Shown here: positions 45,658 through 54,925 of the stretch, piece by piece | Layout of the letters: each line of letters starts with the position of its first letter | Position numbering within the stretch: the stretch's first letter is position 1 | DNA from: Parahoeflea alexandrii | GTDB lineage: Bacteria; Pseudomonadota; Alphaproteobacteria; Rhizobiales; Rhizobiaceae | Reading direction: 5' to 3' | Assembly: GCF_024105735.1 (NCBI RefSeq) | Contig: NZ_JAAAML010000003.1 | Coordinates: forward strand, 372,001 to 436,000 | DNA length: 64,000 nucleotides | Program-made: the position numbers and the translations under genes | Notes under the pieces: model-generated | Told to the model about the DNA's origin: nothing | Database searches by the model: none | The model's input: only the letters and a program-made list of their open reading frames with translations

Positions 45658-46152
45658 ATGAGTCGGCTCACCACCACGATCAACGCGGCAGCATCTGCAG
45701 CACTGTTAAGTGCGGTGCTGGCCGGCTGTTCCGCGCAATCGGGCCCCAAGAAGCCGCGGTCGGTAACGCCGCCCAATTTCGAATCGCTCACGCCGCCGCA
45801 GAGCCTCCTGCGTGAGGATACGATCGAGGCGGGCACCCATGACCGCAGTTCGAGCCGGCTTGCCTATGTCGGGGTCTGGGCCGTGTCAGGCGATGCCTGT
45901 GCGATGATGGACCAGACCGCTTTTGAAGGTTACGCGGTGATCACGCCCGGGTCTCTCAGGCATCCGGATGAAACCTGCAGCTTCGACGCGGGCCCGCCGG
46001 GACAGGCCTATTCGCAGTTCGAGGCAAGCTGCGAAGTTGGCCGCAAGACGATCAAGCGCATGATCACGGTAGACATGGCGACCCGCAACACCATGCGCCT
46101 GAGTGTTGACGGCGCAAGCCAGGCGATGACCCGCTGTCATTTGCCGAAGTGA
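45658..46152 (+). CDS. Lipoprotein of unknown function
   Basis: 164 residues. Lipobox VLAGC (Cys24). The mature domain from about 65 reads RLAYVGVWAVSGDACAMMDQTAFEGYAVITPGSLRHPDETCSF, a pattern I recall from uncharacterised rhizobial lipoproteins, with further Cys residues placed to pair. Divergent from the L,D-transpeptidase. Role unknown. Confidence 0.75.
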   Translation: MSRLTTTINAAASAALLSAVLAGCSAQSGPKKPRSVTPPNFESLTPPQSLLREDTIEAGTHDRSSSRLAYVGVWAVSGDACAMMDQTAFEGYAVITPGSLRHPDETCSFDAGPPGQAYSQFEASCEVGRKTIKRMITVDMATRNTMRLSVDGASQAMTRCHLPK

Positions 46153-46347
46153 GACGGCAGAAACGACAAAGTTTCCCCTCCGCTCGTCCGTGGCTCGGCT
46201 CCAAGGCTTGCATGACGGTTGCCGGCTCGCATGATTGTCACCTCGGCAGCCGACCTGACCGGCTGTGCAAGCCCGCCGGGACACTGTAGCCTTCCGGCGT
46301 GAAACGTATCGAACCGGTGCCGCAATCCCTCAAACGTGGGTAGCAGA

Positions 46348-46965
46348 ATGACAGCCAGTATTTTTGAACAGTTTGTAACACTCTGGGTGGTTATCGATCC
46401 GATCGGCACGATCCCGGTTTTCGTCGCTGTCACGGCAGCACTGGATCCCGCCGCGCATCGCCGGATCGCGGTCCAGGCCGCACTCATCGCCGCTTGTGTG
46501 CTTCTGTTTTTCCTGGTGGCCGGACAATTCCTGATCGATGCGCTCGGCATCAGCCTGCCGGCGTTTCAGATCGCAGGCGGGCTCATCCTGTTCCTGTTTG
46601 CGCTGACCATGATCTTCGGTGAGTCCAAGCCGGAGCGTGAAACCGCCGAGGCCGCAGCCGACGACGCCCCGTCACCCGCCATCTTCCCGCTTGCGGTGCC
46701 GTCGATCGCTTCGCCCGGCGCCATGCTGGCAGTCGTTCTGTTGACCGACAACAACCGCTTCAGCATTTCGGAACAGGTTGTCACCGCTGGCATCCTGATG
46801 GCTGTGCTCGCCTGCGCCCTGGTTCTGATGTTGCTCGCCGGTCCGATTCTCAAGATCATCGGCAAGGGTGGCGCGGCAATTGTCAGCCGGGTCATGGGGA
46901 TGATACTGGCCGCCGTTGCGGTGGATGCCGTGATCAACGCGATCTTCGACATCATTCCCGCCTGA
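46348..46965 (+). CDS. MarC-family integral membrane protein
   Basis: 205 residues from ATG at 46348, six hydrophobic helices. Motifs: FVTLWVVIDPIGTIPVFVAVT at the N-terminus and PSIASPGAMLAVVLLTDNN in the middle. MarC/UPF0056 proteins are polytopic inner-membrane proteins without a firm role. Followed 47 bases later by DUF2721. Confidence 0.9.
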   Translation: MTASIFEQFVTLWVVIDPIGTIPVFVAVTAALDPAAHRRIAVQAALIAACVLLFFLVAGQFLIDALGISLPAFQIAGGLILFLFALTMIFGESKPERETAEAAADDAPSPAIFPLAVPSIASPGAMLAVVLLTDNNRFSISEQVVTAGILMAVLACALVLMLLAGPILKIIGKGGAAIVSRVMGMILAAVAVDAVINAIFDIIPA

Positions 46966-47012
46966 ACGATCTGAATTGATTTGAACGAACCTGATTTGAG
47001 AGGAAACACCGC

Positions 47013-47423
47013 ATGCAAGCCTTGCCGGATACGCTGTCGATCGCCCAGGAAATCCAGCTCTCGGTAGCCCCGGTTTTCATGCTCACCGCCATTGCAGCGC
47101 TGTTGACCCTCCTGTTCAATCGCATGTCCCAAACCCATGATCAGATCCGCGCACTTGGCGAGCTTCCGGAAGGTGAGGGACCTGCGCCCCGTCCGGAAAA
47201 GTCCGCCTCAGCCGCGCTGGCAGCCCGGATCCGCCGCATCCGGTGGGCCATAAGGTGCAACGTGACGGCCGCCATTCTGATCTGCGCCGTTGTGGTGTCC
47301 ATCTTTATCAGCGATTACCTCGTTCCCGACCTCTCCAATCTCATCGCCGCCCTGTTCATTGGCGCAATGGCCTTGCTCGCCGCCGGGTTCATTCTGCTTC
47401 TGCGTGATGTTTCCAAATCCTGA
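47013..47423 (+). CDS. DUF2721 membrane protein
   Basis: 136 residues. Three hydrophobic segments, first LSVAPVFMLTAIAALLTLLFNRMSQTHDQIRALGE and then AIRCNVTAAILICAVVVSIFI and LIAALFIGAMALLAAGFILLLRDV. Fits DUF2721. Probably cotranscribed with marC. Confidence 0.85.
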   Translation: MQALPDTLSIAQEIQLSVAPVFMLTAIAALLTLLFNRMSQTHDQIRALGELPEGEGPAPRPEKSASAALAARIRRIRWAIRCNVTAAILICAVVVSIFISDYLVPDLSNLIAALFIGAMALLAAGFILLLRDVSKS

Positions 47424-47474
47424 ACTGATCGCCTCCAGGCTCCGAGCCGGTGCCAGCAGATGACAGCCAGGTTT

Positions 47475-48278
47475 CTAGATCCATCTTGCGACAGCTACGA
47501 TCAGATGCGCGCCTGGAACCAGCAGGATCTGCGCGAAAACGGTTCCGGCAAGCCGGCTCAGCACCATCCACACCAGCACGCGCCGGTAATGTGAATGGCT
47601 GACCTCGCCTTCGACCACGTCGTCGGTGAGACCTGCGAGATAAGGATCGATCAGTACGAACATCATGATGGTGGCGACGCCATTGATGACCGCTGATAGC
47701 GAACTGGCGGTGACCCTGAATTCCGGATCAATCGAACCGGCATAGATCGCCGAGAGCACGCCCACGGTCCAAAGCGCCGTGGCTGCGAAATTCATCAGCA
47801 CATAGGCTGCCGGAAACCCGCTTGAAACCTTCAGCGATGTGAGGTTCTGGTAACGCGGCAGCGCCACCGACTGCATCACCACGGCAGCTCCGCGCGGCGT
47901 CAGGGTGTTGAGCATCAGCCGGACAAGATTGCGCCGTTGCTTGAAGCTCGCGACGGCGCCGGTGGCCACGCGCTGGACCGTCGGGATCAGGAGGCCCCCA
48001 AGGATCGTCGCCACCGAGGCAGAAGCCAGGATCAGGGCGAAATCCGATTGCAGATGGCTGGAAGCCGCATCAAGGATCGAGCTCTCCACGCGTTTCGCCA
48101 GCAATGGCGCCTGGAACGAGTTCGAGGTCCGGGAAATCAGCACCATGGCATTGAACAACGAGAACGCGATGGCGATCTGCCCGGTCCTGATCCCGGCAAT
48201 CCGGAACGCGAACGCCAGCGTGCCGATCAGGTGGATGACGAAGGTCAGAAGAATGATGGCGAAGAGTTGATAGTCCAT
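47475..48278 (-). CDS. amj: Lipid II flippase Amj family protein
   Basis: 267 residues from ATG at 48278 (ATG at 48293 possible). Motifs that match Amj/YdaH (DUF2837): FVIHLIGTLAFAFRIAGIRTGQIAIAFSLFNAMVLISRTSNSFQAPLLAKRVE. Six or more helices. In Bacillus, Amj flips lipid II in cell-wall synthesis as an alternative to MurJ. Convergent with the DUF2721 gene and head to head with a TetR regulator. Confidence 0.82.
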   Translation of the reverse strand: MDYQLFAIILLTFVIHLIGTLAFAFRIAGIRTGQIAIAFSLFNAMVLISRTSNSFQAPLLAKRVESSILDAASSHLQSDFALILASASVATILGGLLIPTVQRVATGAVASFKQRRNLVRLMLNTLTPRGAAVVMQSVALPRYQNLTSLKVSSGFPAAYVLMNFAATALWTVGVLSAIYAGSIDPEFRVTASSLSAVINGVATIMMFVLIDPYLAGLTDDVVEGEVSHSHYRRVLVWMVLSRLAGTVFAQILLVPGAHLIVAVARWI

Positions 48279-48440
48279 GCCCGGTGTCCCCAAAACCTGA
48301 ATGTCGAAAGCGGAGCTATGGACCGGTTTCTGGTTTTATTGCGGCGGCAAGGCGAATGATTTTTCGGACTGTGCAAACCTCGCACAGGGGGCTCGCTTGC
48401 CGACTGCGGATCGGAAGTCTTCTTTTATCTGGAGCGGATG

Positions 48441-48470
48441 TTGACACAGTACCGTACGGTACGGTACATC
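48441..48470. promoter_or_regulatory. Putative TetR operator overlapping a promoter
   Basis: The palindrome GTACCGTACGGTAC lies at 48449-48462, directly after a TTGACA (48441-48446), and CGGTAC repeats at 48462-48467. Located in the divergent promoter between amj and the TetR gene, so it could control both. Start codon of the TetR gene is only 30 bases beyond the -35. Confidence 0.65.
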
Positions 48471-48476
48471 GCCGCC

Positions 48477-49160
48477 ATGACATTGACCTTCGCCCCAGAT
48501 ACGACTCCACGGAAAGCCGCAGCGGCTGCTGATGCCGCCATGGTTGCGTCGCAAGGCGAGGGGCCTTCGGAGCGTCAGCAGGAAGTGCTTGATGCGGTGC
48601 TCAAGCTGATGGTGGCAGAGGGCGACGGGTTTTCGGTCGCCGCCGTGGCGCGCGCGGCCAGCTGCTCCAAGGAGACGCTCTACAAATGGTTCGGCGACCG
48701 CGACGGGCTCCTCACCGCCACCGTGCGCTGGCAGGCCTCAAAAGTGCGGATGCCGAAGCTGCCTCAGGACCGGCTGACGCGCCAAAGCCTCGAGGCGGCG
48801 CTGACCGGCTTTGCCGCAAGCTGGCTCACGGTGATCACCGGCGATCTGTCGATCGCGCTCAACCGCGCCGCCGTCAGCCATGCCGGTTCGGGCAAGAGCC
48901 GGCTTGGCGAAATCGTTCTGACCAACGGGCCTTTCGCGATGAAGCGGCGCATCGAACCGCTGCTCGAGACGGGCAGGGCGGCCGGGCTGCTTGACTTCGA
49001 GGACGTGACCGACGCCTTCCGCAGCTTCTTCGGACTGGTTGTCGCCGACACCCAGATCCGGTTGCTGCTGGGCGAGGACAGCCACCCGGACCAGGTCGAA
49101 ATCAACATGATCTCCGCTCAGGCGGTGACGAAATTCCTCAGGCTGTATGGCCGGGGGTGA
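48477..49160 (+). CDS. TetR-family transcriptional regulator
   Basis: 227 residues from ATG at 48477. The HTH is FSVAAVARAASCSKETLYKWFGDRDGLLTATVR; the C-terminal domain resembles AefR-like TetR proteins (FRSFFGLVVADTQIRLLLGED). N-terminal 35 residues are low complexity. No ribosome binding site before the ATG. Divergent from amj; ilvC begins 81 bases later but is probably independent. Confidence 0.88.
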   Translation: MTLTFAPDTTPRKAAAAADAAMVASQGEGPSERQQEVLDAVLKLMVAEGDGFSVAAVARAASCSKETLYKWFGDRDGLLTATVRWQASKVRMPKLPQDRLTRQSLEAALTGFAASWLTVITGDLSIALNRAAVSHAGSGKSRLGEIVLTNGPFAMKRRIEPLLETGRAAGLLDFEDVTDAFRSFFGLVVADTQIRLLLGEDSHPDQVEINMISAQAVTKFLRLYGRG

Positions 49161-50261
<1,101 letters not shown>

Positions 50262-50286
50262 TCCGATATCATATCATTTCGACACG

Positions 50287-50315
50287 AAAGCCCGCCGATC
50301 CGGCGGGCTTTTTGC
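50287..50315 (+). terminator. Rho-independent terminator after ilvC
   Basis: Stem AAAGCCCGCCG (50287-50297) with CGGCGGGCTTT (50301-50311), 3-base loop, continuing T-run TTT. Confidence 0.88.
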
Positions 50316-50420
50316 ATTCTGGATGGCATTTGAATGAATCCGCTAACCGGAAGCTCATCGTATCGGGATAGGCTGTGACGTGTTGCAGGACCGTTTCAAC
50401 CCATTGGGGTATGTCGGAGT

Positions 50421-51566
50421 ATGGAGACATTCACGCTTTTCTTCGCCAACATGACCATTCTGGTGGTGTTGTCGGCCTCATTTCTTGGTCTTGCCCGGAA
50501 GTTTGACGACCAGGCCTATTGGCGAGCCTTGTCGGCGGCAAATCTCCTGCTCGCCATGGCGCTCGGCGTTTTCGCCTTGGAATCCCACCTGCCGCTGGTT
50601 TCGGTCTTTCTGCTGCCCAATCTGCTGCTGGTCCTTGGTTTCGCACTGCATTGGAATGCTGCCAGCCAGTTTGCCGGCCACGCAACGCCTCTCCATCGCC
50701 TTTGGGTTCCCGCCGTCGCGCTCGCGGCGATCAACGTGCCGGCTTTGATCACCGGCAGTTACAGCCTGGTCTATGTCGCCACCAACCTGATGGTAATGGT
50801 CCTGGCGGCGATGACGGCCTCCACCTATGCCGGCAAGGACCTCGGCGGATTGATGTCGCGCCATGGGCTTGTGCTGGCATTCGTGCTGATGGCGGCGGAA
50901 GGTGCGACCCGTGCAGTGCACGGTCTCTCCCTCGGCGGGGCGATGGGAGCAGGGCTAACCGACGATGCCGTGCTTGCAACCCATCTTGTCGTCTCGCTGG
51001 TCTTCGTCACCCTGGCCGGCATTTTTGCGCTTGGAATTTCCTTCGAGCGCACCGCCGGGCAGCTCAGGGAGATTGCCAGCCGCGATCCGCTCACCGGCAT
51101 CTACAATCGCCGAGAGTTCGATCGCCGGCTTGACGAATTGCTCTCGGCGAAGCCGGGCGGCACTTTCGGGGTTCTGCAGTTCGACCTGGATTACTTCAAG
51201 AAGATAAATGACCAGTTTGGCCACGCCGCCGGTGATGACGCGCTTGTTGCGCTCGCCGGTCTGATCCGCCGAAACATCAGGGACGGCGATTGTCTGGCAC
51301 GCCTCGGCGGAGAGGAATTCGGTGTGCTGCTGCCCGATGTCGGCCGCGACGGCGCCCTCAAGATTGCCGAGCGCATCCGCCATCTGGTCGAGACCATGCC
51401 GTTGGAATTCGCCGGCGACGGCTACCGGCTGACCGTGTCGGCGGGTCTCTACCATGGTACCGGAAAAAAGATGAGTCGTCGTAGCCTGATGCAGGCTGTC
51501 GACCACAGTCTTTACCGGTCAAAGAACAACGGCCGCAACCAGGTCTCCCTCGCTGAAGCCGCCTGA
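50421..51566 (+). CDS. Diguanylate cyclase with N-terminal multi-helix membrane domain
   Basis: 381 residues. Six to seven membrane helices (about 5-210), then a GGDEF domain: DPLTGIYNRREFDRRL, FDLDYFKKINDQFGHAAGDD, LGGEEFGVLL. The R-x-x-D site (RDGD) stands five residues before GGEEF, so feedback inhibition is expected. The membrane domain is not a recognised MASE type to me. Confidence 0.9.
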   Translation: METFTLFFANMTILVVLSASFLGLARKFDDQAYWRALSAANLLLAMALGVFALESHLPLVSVFLLPNLLLVLGFALHWNAASQFAGHATPLHRLWVPAVALAAINVPALITGSYSLVYVATNLMVMVLAAMTASTYAGKDLGGLMSRHGLVLAFVLMAAEGATRAVHGLSLGGAMGAGLTDDAVLATHLVVSLVFVTLAGIFALGISFERTAGQLREIASRDPLTGIYNRREFDRRLDELLSAKPGGTFGVLQFDLDYFKKINDQFGHAAGDDALVALAGLIRRNIRDGDCLARLGGEEFGVLLPDVGRDGALKIAERIRHLVETMPLEFAGDGYRLTVSAGLYHGTGKKMSRRSLMQAVDHSLYRSKNNGRNQVSLAEAA

Positions 51567-51710
51567 AGGTGGACTGTCGCAGGAGCCGTCTGGCGATAGG
51601 CTTGTTTCGAGGCAAATCCGTTCGGTGATCCGAACCGGATTCGGACAGTCGGTTTGTAACCTGTGAACAGATCAGGCCGATTTGAACAAGAAGGAGACGC
51701 GGAGAGAGCG

Positions 51711-52916
51711 ATGGAAACCGGGAACAGGCAACGCCTGCACCACTGGGATTTTTCCCGGGCGCTCTATCTTGTGCTCGGGATTCCGTTTCATGCCGCGGTG
51801 ATCTATTCGCTGAGCCATGAATGGTCGGTGGCTTCGCCCGAAAAGAGCCAGTTGCTCACCTGGCTTGCCGATTTCCTTCACAGTTTCCGCATGCCCGGCT
51901 TCTTCCTGCTCGCCGGCCTGTTCTCGATGATGCTGCTCGACCGGCAGGGCGCCTGGCCCTGGCTCAAAAGCCGGCTGACGCGGCTCGGCCTGCCGCTTTT
52001 GTTCGCAACGTTGCTGATCGTGCCGTTCCAGATCAGCGTCCAGCAGGTGGCACTTGTCATCAAGGGCACGGTGCCGGCCGCCGATCTGCCCGGCATGATC
52101 GCGGCTCAGCTCAGCCATTTCGGCGAACCGTGGATCGCGCATCTGTGGTTCCTCTGGGTGCTGATTGCCTATTGCGTCGGCCTCGCCATGCTGCAGGTTC
52201 TGAGCCGCGGGACATTACGCGCCCGGCTGGAGGGCTTCGTCGCCTGGGTCGGCGACAACCGCATCCTCTCGCTCGCGGCCTTTGCCGCGATCTGCGAACT
52301 CGTCGCCCGTGCCCAGGAAATCGTGGTCGCAGCAAGCCCCTACTACGGAAACGCGCTGATCAACTACAATCTCTATGTCGTCTATTTCGGCTTCGGCGCA
52401 CTGGTCTATTCCAGCCGCAAGCTCAACGACCTGCTGCTCAGGCCCGGCTCGGTTGCCGCGCTGACCGGCGTGGCGCTGGTGATCTTCGCGCAAGTGCCGC
52501 ACGCCGACCTGATCGAACACACCCTGAAGGTGATGGCGGCAATCCTTGGAGCCCTTCTGATCGTCGGCTACATCTCGAACCTGGCGCACCGGCATTTCAA
52601 CCGCCCCGATGCGCGGGTGCGAAAACTGGTCGATGCCTCCTTCACCATCTACCTGTTCCACCACCCGGTGATCTACGTGCTGGCAACGCTGTTCCTGCTT
52701 GTAGACCTGCCGCCGGTCCTCGAATTTGCGATTATCGCCATCTCGGCCGGCCTGATCTCCTACGCCATCCACCTCGCCGTCAGCCGCAGTGCGATTGCGA
52801 TGCTGATGTTCAACGGGGCGAGGCGGAAAAAGGCGCAGGCCTCGGCGCCCGCGTACGCCAACGCTGCCCAGCTGCGCGCCATCCCGACGGAAAGATCCTA
52901 TCCGCTGCGCGGGTGA
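51711..52916 (+). CDS. Acyltransferase 3 / OpgC-like membrane protein
   Basis: 401 residues from ATG at 51711, after CGGAGAGAGCG; GTG at 51663 is an alternative. Ten or so helices. The N-terminal motif LHHWDFSRALYLVLGIPFHAAVIYSL and SFRMPGFFLLAGLFS fit acyltransferase 3, OpgC branch, whose members add succinyl groups to periplasmic glucans. No opgGH or ndvB is adjacent, so the acceptor is uncertain. Confidence 0.85.
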   Translation: METGNRQRLHHWDFSRALYLVLGIPFHAAVIYSLSHEWSVASPEKSQLLTWLADFLHSFRMPGFFLLAGLFSMMLLDRQGAWPWLKSRLTRLGLPLLFATLLIVPFQISVQQVALVIKGTVPAADLPGMIAAQLSHFGEPWIAHLWFLWVLIAYCVGLAMLQVLSRGTLRARLEGFVAWVGDNRILSLAAFAAICELVARAQEIVVAASPYYGNALINYNLYVVYFGFGALVYSSRKLNDLLLRPGSVAALTGVALVIFAQVPHADLIEHTLKVMAAILGALLIVGYISNLAHRHFNRPDARVRKLVDASFTIYLFHHPVIYVLATLFLLVDLPPVLEFAIIAISAGLISYAIHLAVSRSAIAMLMFNGARRKKAQASAPAYANAAQLRAIPTERSYPLRG

Positions 52917-52926
52917 GGGGGAACGA

Positions 52927-53238
52927 CTAGCGCTCTTCCGGCGGTATGTCCTTGAGACGCTGCGATAAGGCCGCGGCATCCTCCATCGAACGGGACATCT
53001 GCCTGCGGCTGGTCGAAGCAGGCCGCTTGGCGACCGACAGTCCCGGTCGCCACTCGGTTGCCGGACGGATCGGCCGCGGCGCAAACCCGCCGCCGCAATT
53101 GGGGCAGACATTCAAAAGCACGTTATCCACGCAATCGGCGCAGAAGGTGCATTCATAGGTACATATTCGCGCATCCGTCGCGTGAGGCGGCAGATCCTTG
53201 TCGCAGCATTCGCAGTTCGGTCTCAATTCCAGCGCCAT
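52927..53238 (-). CDS. DUF1272 zinc-ribbon-like protein
   Basis: 103 residues from ATG at 53238, AGGAGG 7 bases upstream. DUF1272 core at residues 1-60: ELRPNCECCDKDLPP, ICTYECTFCADC, NVCPNCGGGF, with eight or more Cys as zinc ligands. The remainder is charged and less conserved. Function unknown. Confidence 0.87.
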   Translation of the reverse strand: MALELRPNCECCDKDLPPHATDARICTYECTFCADCVDNVLLNVCPNCGGGFAPRPIRPATEWRPGLSVAKRPASTSRRQMSRSMEDAAALSQRLKDIPPEER

Positions 53239-53276
53239 CGCAATGCCTCCTGTGACAACACCATTGGGGGCTCGCC

Positions 53277-54539
53277 TTAGCCGCCCCGCACCACCCGCCC
53301 GAGCCGCTTGATGCCTTCCTCGATCATCGCCTCGGAGGCGCAGGAGAACGACAGCCGGATCGTGTTGGCGCCGGAGCCGTCGGCGAAGAAGGCCTTGCCG
53401 GGGACGAAGGCGACGCGTTCGGTCTTGATGCTTTCGGCCAGCAATGAAGCGCCATCGAAGCCTTCGGGCAGGGTGACCCAGACGAACATGCCGCCATCGG
53501 GTTTTGTCCATGTCACGCCTTCGGGCATGTGGCGCGCGAGGGCCGCGAGCATGGCGTCGCGGCGTGCCTGGTAGGTGGCCTTGATCTTTTTGACCTGGGC
53601 CTCGAAGCCGTCGGACGCGACCCGGTGGATCGCCATCTGGTTCAGCGTCGCCGAATGCAAATCGGCCGCCTGTTTCATCAGGACAAGCTTCGAGATCACC
53701 GGGGAGGCGGCGCAGACCCAGCCAACCCGAAGGCCCGGCGCCAGCGTCTTGGAGAACGAGCCGCAATAGATCGTGCGGCTGGTCTCGATTCCGCCAGTGC
53801 GGGTAATGTCGAGTGCCAGCAGCGGAGGGATCTCGTCACCGTCATAACGCAGCGACTGATAGGCGGCGTCCTCGATGACGGCGATGTCGAGCGCTTCGGC
53901 CAGGTCGAGAATGGCGGCGCGCGCACTTTCGGGCAGCGTCTCGCCGGTGGGGTTGGCGAAATCGGCCGAGGCATAGGCGAACTTGACCGCACCGCCCTTG
54001 GCTTGCGCGGTCTCGCGGTAATCGGCAGCCGAGCGGTTGCCCAGCGGCGTCAGGCGGTCGTATTTCGGTTCATAGGCGTTGAAGGCCTGCAGCGCGCCGA
54101 GATAGGTCGGCCAGCCGACCAGCGCGGTGTCGCCTTTCGACAGAAACAGCTTGCCGAGATAATCGAGCGCCTGCTGCGAGCCGGAGGTGATCATGATGTT
54201 GTCGGCGCTACACTCGACCCCGAGCGAGGCCATGCGGCTGACCAGCCAGTCGCGAAGCGGCTTGTAGCCCTCGCTGACCGAGTATTGCAGCGCGGCACCC
54301 TTGCTGTCCCCGGTCAGAGCCGAGGTCAGCGCAGCACCAAAGGCTTCGGCCGGAAACAGCGCCGGATCGGGAATGCCGCCGGCAAACGAGATCACGTCAG
54401 GCTGGTCGAGCAGCTTCAAGAGTTCGCGGATTTCGGACGCCTTCATCCGTTCCGCACGTGTGGCGAAAAGTCCCGGCCAGTCGAGCCCGTGCCCGGCGAT
54501 TGTGCCGCCGCCCGCGTCAGCCTGCATCTGGGTGCTCAT
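53277..54539 (-). CDS. PLP-dependent aminotransferase (class I, 2-aminoadipate-type)
   Basis: 420 residues from ATG at 54539, after GGGAGGAA. Fold type I: FAGGIPDPALFP, TSGSQQALDYLGK, PLP-binding Lys264 in SFSKTLAPGLRVGW, and RLSFSCASEAMIEEGIKRL. Related to LysN/2-aminoadipate and kynurenine aminotransferases; amino donor not fixed. No HTH domain, so not a MocR protein. Confidence 0.92.
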   Translation of the reverse strand: MSTQMQADAGGGTIAGHGLDWPGLFATRAERMKASEIRELLKLLDQPDVISFAGGIPDPALFPAEAFGAALTSALTGDSKGAALQYSVSEGYKPLRDWLVSRMASLGVECSADNIMITSGSQQALDYLGKLFLSKGDTALVGWPTYLGALQAFNAYEPKYDRLTPLGNRSAADYRETAQAKGGAVKFAYASADFANPTGETLPESARAAILDLAEALDIAVIEDAAYQSLRYDGDEIPPLLALDITRTGGIETSRTIYCGSFSKTLAPGLRVGWVCAASPVISKLVLMKQAADLHSATLNQMAIHRVASDGFEAQVKKIKATYQARRDAMLAALARHMPEGVTWTKPDGGMFVWVTLPEGFDGASLLAESIKTERVAFVPGKAFFADGSGANTIRLSFSCASEAMIEEGIKRLGRVVRGG

Positions 54540-54925
54540 GTCGGTTCCTCCCGAGTGCGGCCGGCGCTGTCTGCTGCGCGCCAGCCCGTTTGCCGCAATG
54601 TTTGTTCATTTCAGTCCGATGGGCCGGTCCGGGCGCAACAAAACTGCGTTCGGCACGGGCTGCAAGCAACAATGATCACGAATCGCAAAATATGTCAACA
54701 ATACTGACCTAATTTGATTTGGTCTCCCGGAGGGTGGGTGGAACGCGCCGTCTTGCTGCCGGTAAATCGGTTAGATTGCCGCCGGGAACAAAATCCCGGC
54801 ATGCGGCCATTGCTTTTCCACCAATAATGCAAAGGATTGCCTTGTCCTTGTCGAAGCTGATGACTAAGTGACGGGCACAATACCGCGCCAAGCGGAAACC
54901 AGAGGGCCGTCCCCGGGGAATATTG
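54540..54925. other. Intergenic region between aminotransferase and Mrp operon
   Basis: 386 bases between divergent genes, AT-richer at 54660-54720. It must hold the promoters of both directions. No repeats, RNA or conserved frames seen; short frames crossing it have no support. Confidence 0.5.
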
